The notes beneath the pieces are model-generated. The model was not told the DNA's origin, made no database searches, and worked only from the letters and a program-made list of their open reading frames with translations. A stretch of DNA of 64,000 nt from Diaporthe sp. PMI_573 (lineage: Eukaryota; Ascomycota; Sordariomycetes; Diaporthales; Diaporthaceae), in the NCBI GenBank assembly GCA_021399435.1, contig JAJTUP010000034.1, positions 62,001-126,000 of the forward strand, read 5' to 3'. Within the stretch, counting starts at the first letter, position 1; every line of letters starts with the position of its first letter. The translations under genes were made by a program, and so were the position numbers. This document shows positions 33,130 through 42,254 of the stretch, piece by piece.

Positions 33130-34210
33130 TCAAGGGAAGAGTTCAGGGTATCTTTCGAGCCTTGAGTAGTATCGACCACGGGCCTCCATCCAAGCATCGT
33201 AAGTAAGCCAGTCAAGCTCGCTGGCCTTACTCCAGACGTCTCTTATTCTACCGTCGCCCAGCTCTTCTATATGCAGGTTTCTCTCCCAAGCATCCCGATA
33301 GACACCAGTCCAGGATATAGGCTCTTCAGGATCGATACGATTAGTGTTCTCAGTGCCCGGTATGATAGGCAAAGGGCACTGGAGACTATCTCTTTCCAAG
33401 GGTGGAGCAATCAAGAACCTTACCAGACTTGTCTTTTGCTCTCTTGTTAGCTCGCATATCCTATAGGTAACCTCACCTCGGTCAGGATGGATAAACACGG
33501 CATTTGACGCTGGTTCCGTCTTCCGATCGAACACGATAACACCGCCAAGGATCCGCGACTCTGCCCAATACCCAACCATATCAGCAGCGCCATCAGGGTA
33601 TTGCTCGTGATCAAAGTAATAAGTATGGTAAAAAAGTGTTGGAGGTGGTCCGTCAAGATATCGTCTCCACCACCAATCCCAGTCCTCATTCTTAGGAGGC
33701 ACCCATGTCTCGATGCCATCGTCTTGGTGACCCTTGCTATCCAACTTGTATAGATACTTGGCAACTTCGTGGACTCCAACGGCTATAAATTCAATCAAGC
33801 GCGCATTAAACAGGTCTGATCCTAATGGCTGCGCTTGGAGAGCACGGAGAAGCTGCGTAACGAGTGAGATTAGTAAATTCTTATTGTGATGTGGCTGCAG
33901 ATATCCCTACCGAAGTATCAAACTTCAAATTCTCAATTTTGAACGTTCTTAGAATCTCTTTTGTCTTCTCAAAGGCGCCCAGGCATAGCGATTCATGGGT
34001 GAACAGAGGATGATCTGGCTCCAACTCTAACCCTCGATGCGTATCTTCAAGGACAGATGGGAGCGGGAGCCCATCCACAATTTGTGCCAAAGTGCTCTGC
34101 ACGATCTCGGTGGACAAGGTGTTGCGTAATGCTTGAGCTACCAATTCGTGACACTCGCCGTCGAGAATATCAATGGACGATTTGTCGGATTTGATGCCGG
34201 AGTCCGCCAT
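33130..34210 (-). CDS. Hypothetical protein of the accessory island
   Basis: Two exons, 34210-33911 and 33852-33130, with a 58-nt intron (GTAGGG..TTACGCAG) in phase 0; 340 aa. I do not recognise the family. The N-terminal 100 residues are acidic and helical (MADSGIKSDKSSIDILDGEC). The second exon is rich in Trp, Tyr and charged residues (ENDWDWWWRR-type patch at NEDWDWWWRRYLDGPPPTLF, and WTGVYRDAWERNLHIEELGD), suggesting a compact cytosolic domain. No signal peptide or membrane helix. It is divergent from the HExxH frame at 35367; the upstream UTR may contain an intron. Confidence 0.75.
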
Positions 34211-34225
34211 GTTAACAGCTCCAGA

Positions 34226-34291
34226 CTGCGATCGCTTCTTGGACGAGTGCCTCTAGAATCGAATTGTGACGGGATGGTGGCTGGTGCTTAC
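34226..34291 (-). other. Possible 5'UTR intron with introner-like 5' end
   Basis: Just upstream of the ATG at 34210, a GTAAGC..GATCGCAG segment of 66 nt could be a leader intron. Its first 26 bases (GTAAGCACCA then CATCCCGTCAC) resemble the start of the intron at 29801-29905 (GTAAGCATCA then TATCCCGTCAC). The rest does not align. Confidence 0.25.
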
Positions 34292-35366
34292 TGTGTTAGA
34301 TGGGAAGTTTTGAAAAGATAAGAAACCTGACCGCACAACAGCTTTGATTTAAAATTTGAATCGCTTTGCTTATATAATCAGGAAAGTGAGCAATTCCAAC
34401 GTCAGTTGGTTGTGCTGCTCAGGTGCTGTGTCACTAAATTTAGATTTTCCAGATGGTATCACTTGCTACCAACGTTGGTGACCAGATGCCCTGCGTCCAA
34501 AACTGCGGCCGTGGAGGGAAGGGGCGGCATGGGGACGATTACATGGTCAAACAGTGTCGGCCATCCACGAGCGCCTCCCAAGTCGCAGCCCTGGTGCTCA
34601 AGAGGATCTGGAAGGCCACGCTGTTATGGGGCCGTTCTTGATCTGCTAGGATGTTTGAAGGAATTCGTACGTTGGAACAAGGTCCGATACGTTTCAATTT
34701 TCCGTCCGCCCGGGTTTAGTGTTTGTCAACTTGCACGAAACCTACGAGCTTTGCTACAGTCCTCAGTCAATCCGGATTGCTTGTGAGTAATTTCATGCAC
34801 AGTACGCAGCCTTTCCCGGGATCTAGATAGATGCAGGCTGATCATCTCCGTCACTTTCCATTCGTGCCTGCCTCTCACAGCTCATGTACAATCGTGGTGC
34901 CCTGAAATGCTTCTTGTTCGGAAACCATTTGGATCAGTCGTAGCCTCCCGCATGCAAATAATCATACATAACAATAGTGGTTTTTTTTTTTGGGGTTTTT
35001 TTTTTCATTTTTATTTCTTTTATTTGGAATGACAGACCATGGTGGCCCGGGTGGACCACCTGAATGTAGTGGTTGGTGGAAGTTGTGAGAATGCTGTGCC
35101 TCCCAACGTGGCTCAATCCTGTCCACGATTCTCGAGACCCAGAGGTCTGGAGACCTTCATGGTGAGCATGGTCAGGAATTTATTCTTAGATTTATGTTGG
35201 AAGGTCTGCAGACGTGCTCAAAAAAAAAAGTCCAACGGTCACTATATAATATCCATGATGGTAAGATTTGGAAGATAGAATAAACAACCAATTCAGTTCA
35301 AACAATTTTACCATTCTATTCACAAAGACATTCAGTCAGATCTCATATAATCATTGCCCGCCCTAA
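34292..35366. other. Intergenic region with poly-T/poly-A tracts
   Basis: No supportable gene. It contains two T-runs near 34981-35006 and an A-run near 35221-35230. It probably holds promoters of the two flanking divergent genes and perhaps a missing first exon of the HExxH gene. Confidence 0.45.
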
Positions 35367-36089
35367 CACTCAACTCGATACCAACTTATTGAAAAGTGCA
35401 TACATCAAGGCTTTCAGCTTCTTGAGACTTCTGCAGGCAGGAACAGTCTTGTGGAGACAGCACAATTTATTCTCAAATCATGCGAGAAGAGCAAGAAACA
35501 TTCCTACCTATTTGTCGGCAAGCATCCCAGAGAGCTTCCAGGATATGTCCACCATTTCCTCAGCTGTATGAGGACAAATTTCCCCATTGTCAGGCTCCGC
35601 CGTCTTGAAGCCGAAGCCGTCGCCATACGCTTTGGCGGCATCAACGACATGAAGCAATTCAAACCCAAGGTCGCTGGAGATATGCTCATCAATAGGGACA
35701 TTATAAATGCCCTTCTCTATTGTATTCAAGAGAAAAAGCAAAGCCACGTCACGTGCTTCAAGTTCCAGCTTGCTATCTCAATAGCTCATGAAATCATCCA
35801 TTTCTTGTATGGATTCCTCACTGGTGAGGCAGCCAGCACTGTTCACACACCAAAGGCGGTGGCGATGGACGGCTACGCTGAGGGTACAGTGGGAGAGTCT
35901 GGCCGTTATTGGGAGGGTATCTACTTGGGAGGGGCGGTCGAGAACTGGTCTACCGTTGGTGAGCAATTGGGAAACATGCAATCTGGGGAAGCATATCTCT
36001 TTGAAGGCGGCCGTGCCAGCGCGAAAGGTTGGCCTATATCGATGGACTATGCCCTCTATGCAAACTGCTCGAACTTCAGACACAATTAA
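35367..36089 (+). CDS. HExxH (zincin-like) protein, 5' end uncertain
   Basis: An open frame of 240 codons from just after a TAA at 35364 to a stop at 36089, without a convincing ATG near its start. The first usable ATG starts MRTNFPIVRLRR about 65 codons in. The motif HEIIH (35787-35801) in LAISIAHEIIHFLYGFLTGE matches the zinc-binding HExxH of metallopeptidases; a conserved-looking Gly/Trp-rich C terminus follows (ESGRYWEGIYLGGAVENW, AYLFEGGRASAKG). A third zinc ligand is not certain. Either a first exon with signal peptide lies upstream (an acceptor TTCTGCAG at 35429-35436 is available), or the gene is 5'-truncated. Function unknown. Confidence 0.45.
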   Translation, partial: HSTRYQLIEKCIHQGFQLLETSAGRNSLVETAQFILKSCEKSKKHSYLFVGKHPRELPGYVHHFLSCMRTNFPIVRLRRLEAEAVAIRFGGINDMKQFKPKVAGDMLINRDIINALLYCIQEKKQSHVTCFKFQLAISIAHEIIHFLYGFLTGEAASTVHTPKAVAMDGYAEGTVGESGRYWEGIYLGGAVENWSTVGEQLGNMQSGEAYLFEGGRASAKGWPISMDYALYANCSNFRHN

Positions 36090-36828
36090 ACCTAGTTATT
36101 ATATTGTTTGCTTACTTTGTTTCACCCTCGTACATACATACAGAAGCCTATCCAACAATTATAGTAGATTTAATATATATAGAAGAAAAGGTACTAAGTA
36201 CCGAGTAGGTTGACAAGCCGTTACTTTCACAATATAGGGGGCCAATATCTATAAATGTCTCCTTCTAACCTACATTGTCCAGCAGCCTGGCCGCTGTAAA
36301 TTATCCCATTTCACTCTGCCCGAGTCATGGATGGGGTACAAACCGAGCGGTGTGAGGGTACCTCAGGACGGCCGGTTCCGGGTACATTTTTCTTTAGGGG
36401 CTTACCTATCGGAGAATGCACCTAAAACTTGCTCACAGCTCTTAGCATTGTAGTTTAATGTCTACGGGTCTTCGCTCATACAACATCTACGCTCTAATTC
36501 ATAGGAAACGGTCGATCAAACGCCCAATACAGAGCTCCTAACCCGAAGGAAAACAAGATATGAAAGCACACAGATTGTTGAAATAAAAGAGAAAAGATTG
36601 AATCCCATTTCTCGCAATTAATTTGGTGTGAAGGTAAGAAATACCCCCCTTGTCGAGACGCTTTGGGGTTAGGGTCGGGTCGGCGAGCCCAAATGGGCAG
36701 GCCGAAATGTTGCGTGTGTTGCTGCTGTCGCTGCCCGTGCGAGTGAGTTCAGGACGTCACCCCGAGCGATTGGTGAGCCTCATCGCTCGCCTTACAACTT
36801 TCCATCACAGGACCTGCAAGAGCGCAAT
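36090..36828. other. Intergenic, RQT4 promoter
   Basis: Between the HExxH frame and the zinc finger gene. AT-rich at the left, GC-rich toward 36650-36828 where the promoter of the downstream gene should lie. No gene is seen. Confidence 0.5.
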
Positions 36829-38499
36829 ATGTCGCTAAACCAGCTTTCTATGCTCTTGGGCCTTCCGGACTCGGACTGCAAACAGATACTCGACTACGGA
36901 TCCACGCTTTCCAAGGCAGAGGCGGCAGACCACTTCAAGAACTTGCTTGGCGACTCACCACAGGCCATCGAGTTCATCTCGTCCTTCAACTCGCGGCGAC
37001 AGGACCCGAAACCTGCGCCTGCGCCTGCGCCTGCGCCTGTTCCCGCTCCCGCCCCAGCCACTCAGCGACAGGGCCCCTCGGACCTGGAGGCTGTGCCGAA
37101 AAAGCAAAGGGCGCCCAAGAAGAAGAAGGCACCCCTGGGAACCCCAGCTGCACGGGAGATCACAGATGCTACCCCGGCGTCAGGAACCGTCTACAGCAAG
37201 AAGACCATCGAGGATGATTACATAGTAAGCAGGTCCGGCACATCGACGCCATCCACCAGCAACTCTCCGTTTACGACACCAAAATCGTCCACGCCGCCCC
37301 CCAAGAAGTTCAGCAAACAGCCCCCGTCCGCGGTCGGTTCCCTCGTCTCGGACCGCCTGGCACCCAAGCAGAAACCGAAGTCGAACCCAACCTCCCGCAG
37401 CTCAACACCCGGGCCAGCGTCCAAGGGGTATGGCGGCCCTGTCACCAAGGTTTCCATCGCGGGCGGGACGCCCATGCACGGCGCCTCGACAGCCGTCGCG
37501 GACCTGGACGCGGCCATCCGCTCGCTCGAGGTGACGACGAACCCGTCGTTATCCACGTCCGGCGGCGACGTCTCGGCGCAGCGCTGCAACTGCGTGGCGA
37601 CGCGGCACCCGCTTCAGAGCGCCGCGCCCAACTGTCTAAGTTGCGGCAAGGTCATCTGCCTCAAGGAGGGCCTGGGCCCATGCACGTCCTGCGGCACACC
37701 GCTCCTGTCCCCCGGCGAGGTGCAGTCCATGATCCAGGAGCTGCGCGCAGAGCGCGGCCGCGAGAAGCAGGCGGCAGACCGCCAGGCACACAAGCGTGCC
37801 GACGTGTCGGCGAAGCCCAGGCCGTTCACGAAGCCGCGTACGGGCGACGAGAACAGCAGCGGCAACGAGGCGGAGGCGCGGGCCCTCGAGCACCGCGACA
37901 GGCTCCTCGGGTTCCAGGCGCAGAACGCGCGGCGCACGACGGTCAGGGACGAGGCCGCCGACTTTGACGTGTCGGGCGCAATGGCCGGGTTCGGCGGCAG
38001 CCTGTGGGCGTCGCCCGAGGACCGGGCGCGCGAGCTCAAGAGGCAGCAGAAGGTCCTGCGCGAGATGGAGTGGAGCGCGCGGCCCGACTACGAGAAGAGG
38101 CAGCAGGTTGTCAGCATCGACCTGGTCGGCGGCAAGGTGGTCAAGAAGTTCGTGGCAAAGGAGAGGCCGGCCACGCCCGACGAGGAGGGCGACGAGGAGC
38201 CACTGGGGTCCAACGTCGGGGGTGGTGGCGTCCTGGAGGAGACGAGTGCGAACAGGCGGCCCGGAGCCGGGGGTGCTTTCAGCAGGAACCCCCTCCTCGG
38301 CGGGATGATCAAGCCGGTCTACGACGCCAAGGGCAAGGGGGCCGCGCTTGAGGGCCGCAAAGACAAGGCCGCTACGAGATGGAGGAGGGTACAGGACGAC
38401 CTCGACGACAACGAGGCTGTTATCCTGGATGGTGGCGTATACGGTGGGCAGCAGGGCGCTCGCACAGGGAGCGCAGGCGACGAGCCGGACTGTGGATAG
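36829..38499 (+). CDS. RQT4: RQT4/TRIP4 (ASC-1)-type zinc finger protein
   Basis: Fungal homologue of TRIP4/ASC-1, the Rqt4 subunit of the ribosome quality-control trigger complex, which with Slh1 splits collided ribosomes. Single exon, 556 aa. The zinc finger of the C2HC5 type spans residues about 253-292: CNC, then H260, C269, C272, C277, C285 and C288 (sequence LSCGKVICLKEGLGPCTSCG). An N-terminal helical domain (MSLNQLSMLLGLPDSDCKQI) precedes a low-complexity Pro/Ala repeat (APAPAPAPVPAPAPA, from a GCGCCT hexamer run) and a Ser/Pro linker. The C-terminal half is basic and charged. ASCH domains of animal TRIP4 are not seen, as in other fungi. Confidence 0.85.
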   Translation: MSLNQLSMLLGLPDSDCKQILDYGSTLSKAEAADHFKNLLGDSPQAIEFISSFNSRRQDPKPAPAPAPAPVPAPAPATQRQGPSDLEAVPKKQRAPKKKKAPLGTPAAREITDATPASGTVYSKKTIEDDYIVSRSGTSTPSTSNSPFTTPKSSTPPPKKFSKQPPSAVGSLVSDRLAPKQKPKSNPTSRSSTPGPASKGYGGPVTKVSIAGGTPMHGASTAVADLDAAIRSLEVTTNPSLSTSGGDVSAQRCNCVATRHPLQSAAPNCLSCGKVICLKEGLGPCTSCGTPLLSPGEVQSMIQELRAERGREKQAADRQAHKRADVSAKPRPFTKPRTGDENSSGNEAEARALEHRDRLLGFQAQNARRTTVRDEAADFDVSGAMAGFGGSLWASPEDRARELKRQQKVLREMEWSARPDYEKRQQVVSIDLVGGKVVKKFVAKERPATPDEEGDEEPLGSNVGGGGVLEETSANRRPGAGGAFSRNPLLGGMIKPVYDAKGKGAALEGRKDKAATRWRRVQDDLDDNEAVILDGGVYGGQQGARTGSAGDEPDCG

Positions 38500-39354
38500 A
38501 CACGAGAGACACAGAAATGATAGGCGCCTAACCGCATATTGCTGTCAAGATACACAGGAAGAAGAGTGTATGTCCCATCGTGAGCTGTGCTGTCGTGCGA
38601 CCTTGCTATTGATGGGTATTGGATTTCTCCGTGGCGCTACTTTGCCTAAGCGGGACCAAACCGACCGCAGTCTGGACTGGAGTCAGCCCTACGAGCGCAC
38701 GACCCCCACGCAAACAGACAGATCACTTTTTCATGACCCTGGTGAGTCCATCCTGTGGGCTAAAGAAGGTGACTGCCGGCACGCGATTCAACGGGGGACA
38801 AGGTACAGGTGGGTACTGCATGACTCCCTGGGACGTGAAGACATAGCCAATATGAGACAATTGCTGCTGTTGTTGGTCGACAGAAGGGAGTTGTCATGTT
38901 CACATCGGCACACTTGTTGAAGATGTTCAAGTATTGAAGATGACTAGATTTTTTGAAATCGTCTATGAGGTATCTATGCCTTTTTCTATGATTTATGACG
39001 GGACACCGCAACCCCGAGCCGAAACTTGAAGGATAACCGAGTCTGATCAAATGCAATGTCCCCTTTCCTCTCTACTCATTACCAGAAAAAGGAAGAAAAC
39101 CGCCCGTAAAATGACTCCGATGACTATGATGATGGAAAACAAGAGAAAAAACAGTACCAATGACCCAATATATACAAGTGCTTAGCGAGCCTCCGGCTCT
39201 CGTCTCATTCCCGTGATGAGGCTACAGAAGGCGTAGCCACCAAGCCTCCCCTTGCCATCGTAGACCTTCTCTACGATGTCTTTCTTTGTGAGGCCATTCA
39301 GGCCGTCCCCCGCCGCGAGCTGCGAGCCGCCGCCGGTGTTGGACGTTGACTCTC
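38500..39354. other. Convergent intergenic region
   Basis: Between the RQT4 and pyruvate decarboxylase stops; holds both 3' UTRs. Nothing else recognised. Confidence 0.5.
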
Positions 39355-41067
39355 CTAGTAGTCGTCCAGGGTCGAGGCCTTTGGCGGTCGAGCATTAGCA
39401 GCTGCGACGTAGTGGCCCCATGTGATCAGTTCCTTACTGCAGTCGTCCTGGTGGATAGTGCACTCGATCAGGGCTGGGCCAGCCTTGTGGTTGTTGGCGG
39501 CGATGATGGCCTCCTTGAGCTCGCCGGCGGTGTTGGCGACGAAGGAAATGCCGTTGCCGTCGGTGGAGTTGAAGGCCTGCATGAGCAGGGCGTAGTTCCA
39601 GTTCTTGATCTTGTTGTAGCTGCCGTCGTGGATCTCGACCTCGATGGTGTAGCCGCGGTTGTTGATGAGCAGGATCGTGATGGGCAGGTTGAAGCGCACC
39701 ATCTGGGAGACCTCCTGGGCGGTCACCTGGAAGGAGCCGTCACCGCAGACGCAGATGGTGCGGCGTTCGGGGTGGCGAATAGCGTAGCCAAAGGAGGCAG
39801 GCACAGACCAGCCAATGTGGCCCCACTGCATCTCGATCTCGTAGCCTGCGCCCCTAGGAAGGTGCAGCTGTGTGCCATTGAACCAGGAGTCGCCGGTCTC
39901 GATGAAGAGGGTGGTGTTGGGGGTGACGAGGGGCTGCAGCTGGCGCTGGATCTCCTTGCGGGTAAGCTCCTCCTCGTCGGCGGCCTCGTGAACGACGTAG
40001 GGGTCCGGGCGAAGACGCTTGTACTCAACCATGGTGGAGTCGTTGAACTGGACCTCTGTGGAGAGGTGGTCGAGGAACTCGCTGAGGCGGACACGGCTGA
40101 AGTGGTTGCCGGGGAAGGTGACGTGGTCCATGTCGCACTTCATCAGGGGGATGTTGGGCATGGCGGTCCAGCCGACGGTAGAGTAGTCGTTAAAGACGCA
40201 GCCGGCGCAGATGATGGCGTCGGCCCAGTTGAGGATGGCATCGGCGGCAAGGGTGGAGACCTGACCCCAAAAGACACCGACGAACTGAGGGTGGTCCTCA
40301 GGGAACATGCCCTTGGCGGCGGGCTGGAGGGCTACGGCGCAGCCCATGGCCTCGGCCAGCTTGATGAGGGCCTTCTCGCCGCCGCAGCGGGACAGCTTGG
40401 GGCCGACGAGGATCAGGGGCTTGAGCTTGCCCCTCAGGTACTCGGCGGCGCAGTCGGCGGCGGCGGCGAGGGCGCCCTGGTCGGAGTTTACGGGCTCGGT
40501 GACGGCGGAGATGGGGCCGGGGCGGACACAAGTGGCACCGGACAGGTTGGTGGGGATCTCGATGTAGCAGGGCTTCCTGGACAGGATGGCGGCGCGGATG
40601 GCTCTGTCGATGAGTCTGGGGGCCTCCTCGGCGCGGTTGACGGCGACTGCGCAACACGTGACCTTCTCGGCCATCTCAAGCTGGTAGGAGTAGTCGAGCT
40701 TGCCGAGGGTGTGGTGCAGCAGGTGGAACTGGCCGGCATCGTTTGTGTTTGGGGAGCCGGAGATGAGGATCAGGGGCAGGTTCTCGGCGTAGGCGCTGCC
40801 GGTGCCGTTCAAGGCGGAGATGGCACCGACTGAGTAGGTGACGACGCAGGCAGAGACGCCGTTGGCACGGGCGTAGCCCTCGGCGGCCATGCTGCAGTTG
40901 AGCTCATTGGCACACCCGATCTCCTTGAGGTCCGGGTGGGCCTGGAGCTTGTCGAGGAGGATGAGGTTGTAGTCGCCAGGCACGACAAAGTGGTGTCTGA
41001 TGCCGACCTGGGCCAACCGCTCGGCGAGGTAGTCACCGACGGTGAACTTTCCCGGTGTGCTCGACAT
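39355..41067 (-). CDS. PDC1: Pyruvate decarboxylase
   Basis: Thiamine-diphosphate enzyme converting pyruvate to acetaldehyde and CO2 for ethanol fermentation; cytosolic homotetramer. Single exon, 570 aa, full family length. The catalytic Glu55 lies in CANELNCSMAAEGYAR; His118-His119 in HLLHHT match the active-site pair; the ThDP/Mg motif is GDGSF (442) through INN (469-470); and Glu476 in GYTIEVEIHDG is the second catalytic acid. All expected residues are present. The start ATG is followed by MSSTPGKFTVGDYLAERLAQ. The pyrimidine-rich, repetitive leader and a TATA box upstream suit a highly expressed gene. The symbol is by orthology to fungal PDC. Confidence 0.95.
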   Translation of the reverse strand: MSSTPGKFTVGDYLAERLAQVGIRHHFVVPGDYNLILLDKLQAHPDLKEIGCANELNCSMAAEGYARANGVSACVVTYSVGAISALNGTGSAYAENLPLILISGSPNTNDAGQFHLLHHTLGKLDYSYQLEMAEKVTCCAVAVNRAEEAPRLIDRAIRAAILSRKPCYIEIPTNLSGATCVRPGPISAVTEPVNSDQGALAAAADCAAEYLRGKLKPLILVGPKLSRCGGEKALIKLAEAMGCAVALQPAAKGMFPEDHPQFVGVFWGQVSTLAADAILNWADAIICAGCVFNDYSTVGWTAMPNIPLMKCDMDHVTFPGNHFSRVRLSEFLDHLSTEVQFNDSTMVEYKRLRPDPYVVHEAADEEELTRKEIQRQLQPLVTPNTTLFIETGDSWFNGTQLHLPRGAGYEIEMQWGHIGWSVPASFGYAIRHPERRTICVCGDGSFQVTAQEVSQMVRFNLPITILLINNRGYTIEVEIHDGSYNKIKNWNYALLMQAFNSTDGNGISFVANTAGELKEAIIAANNHKAGPALIECTIHQDDCSKELITWGHYVAAANARPPKASTLDDY

Positions 41068-41082
41068 TTGGGAAGGTTTGAT

Positions 41083-41152
41083 GTGAGGTGCTTAGGTGAG
41101 GTGTTTAGGTGAGGTGTTTAGGTGAGGTGAGGTGAGGCGAGGCGAGGCGAGG
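41083..41152. repeat. Minisatellite in the PDC leader
   Basis: Units of about 12 nt (TTAGGTGAGGTG) repeated three times and then degenerating into GAGGTGAGGC/GAGGC units. On the gene's sense strand it is a C/T-rich leader beginning about 15 bp upstream of the start codon. Confidence 0.8.
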
Positions 41153-41265
41153 TAGTGGTGTCCAGAGGACTGGAGGCTGTTGTCTTTCTATAAGAAGGTG
41201 TGGGTGAGTACAGTAGACTGATGAGGGAGGTGTGACTGCTGGATGTCGTATGAGGCTCAAGATGG

Positions 41266-41272
41266 TTTTATA
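41266..41272 (-). promoter_or_regulatory. TATA box of pyruvate decarboxylase
   Basis: TATAAAA on the minus strand, about 200 bp upstream of the PDC ATG, followed by pyrimidine-rich sequence. Position and orientation fit a strong fungal core promoter. Confidence 0.45.
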
Positions 41273-41963
41273 TCTTTTGCTCGCGGCAGCACGAGGTGGC
41301 TGTCGAGGGCTGGGCTTGGATGTGTCGTGTCGTACGCAATGGCCATCGCCAGCGTCCGAGAGACGGATCGGGGATCCATTGGCGGTTCCCTGGAAAAAGT
41401 TTGCGGTGATGGACTGATGAAAAGTGGAAGCGACATGTCACAAAGTCCCCGGCTGCGGATGGTTGAGTGTCAGGACAGGAACAGGGCAGGGCAGGGCAGC
41501 AGGAGTCGACGAGTTGGCGATGTGAGCGAGTGTACGTATCTGCACGGGCAGCGGCAGCACGACCATGGAAGCGGCCAAGACAGGCATTCGGCCTGTACAT
41601 TTGTTCTTCGGGAGTGGCCACCCTGCCAGCCCATCGTGGCCCATCCAGGTTGAAAAACCGGGGCAGGAGGTGGACGGGATCGCCCACTGTTGCTTCCGCC
41701 GTTTACGAGGGTACAAAGGTACATTGGACGAGGTCTCACAACACATGTACACACACACATAGACTACACTACCTAGCAATATCAGGGTGGAGTGCAAAGA
41801 TGAAAAGCCGGGACGGCCTCGATCAAACACTGACCTGCTCACATACACGACCTTGCACGTGCATGCAACCAACCATCACCGCCATACCTCTCACGCACCA
41901 TACCCAAACAACACCAAGCAGCAAGCCACTTACTTACTACCTGCCGCGCAGCTGCCATGATAC

Positions 41964-41990
41964 GAGCTGCAGAGCTGCAGAGCTGCAGAG
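41964..41990. repeat. GAGCTGCA octamer repeat
   Basis: Three perfect 8-nt units plus a partial fourth; a simple slippage repeat in the gene desert. Confidence 0.8.
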
Positions 41991-42200
41991 ATGCACCCTC
42001 GAGACAGCATGATAAGAATGGGAGAGGGAGAAAAAATAGACACTTGTTTCGTCATGATCACTCCATACCGGAAGTGTATCCTCTGATGACGGCGCAAACG
42101 TGCAGTGTATGCAGTACGTGTTTTGAAAAACTCTCGCTCCTGTCTCTCTGCTGGCCCATATGCTGAGCTCAGCTGAGCTTTCGACATGGCCTCTGTGGCA

Positions 42201-42254
42201 GGACTGACTGGACTGACTGGACTGACTGGACTGACTGGACTGACTGGACTGACT
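42201..42254. repeat. GGACTGACT minisatellite
   Basis: Six perfect tandem copies of a 9-nt unit. A related CTGTC/GACTG-rich tract recurs at about 42750-42790. Confidence 0.9.

Noticed and set aside
39346..40833. Long plus-strand open frame of 495 codons
   Set aside because: It is the reverse complement shadow of pyruvate decarboxylase, whose catalytic motifs are all on the minus strand.
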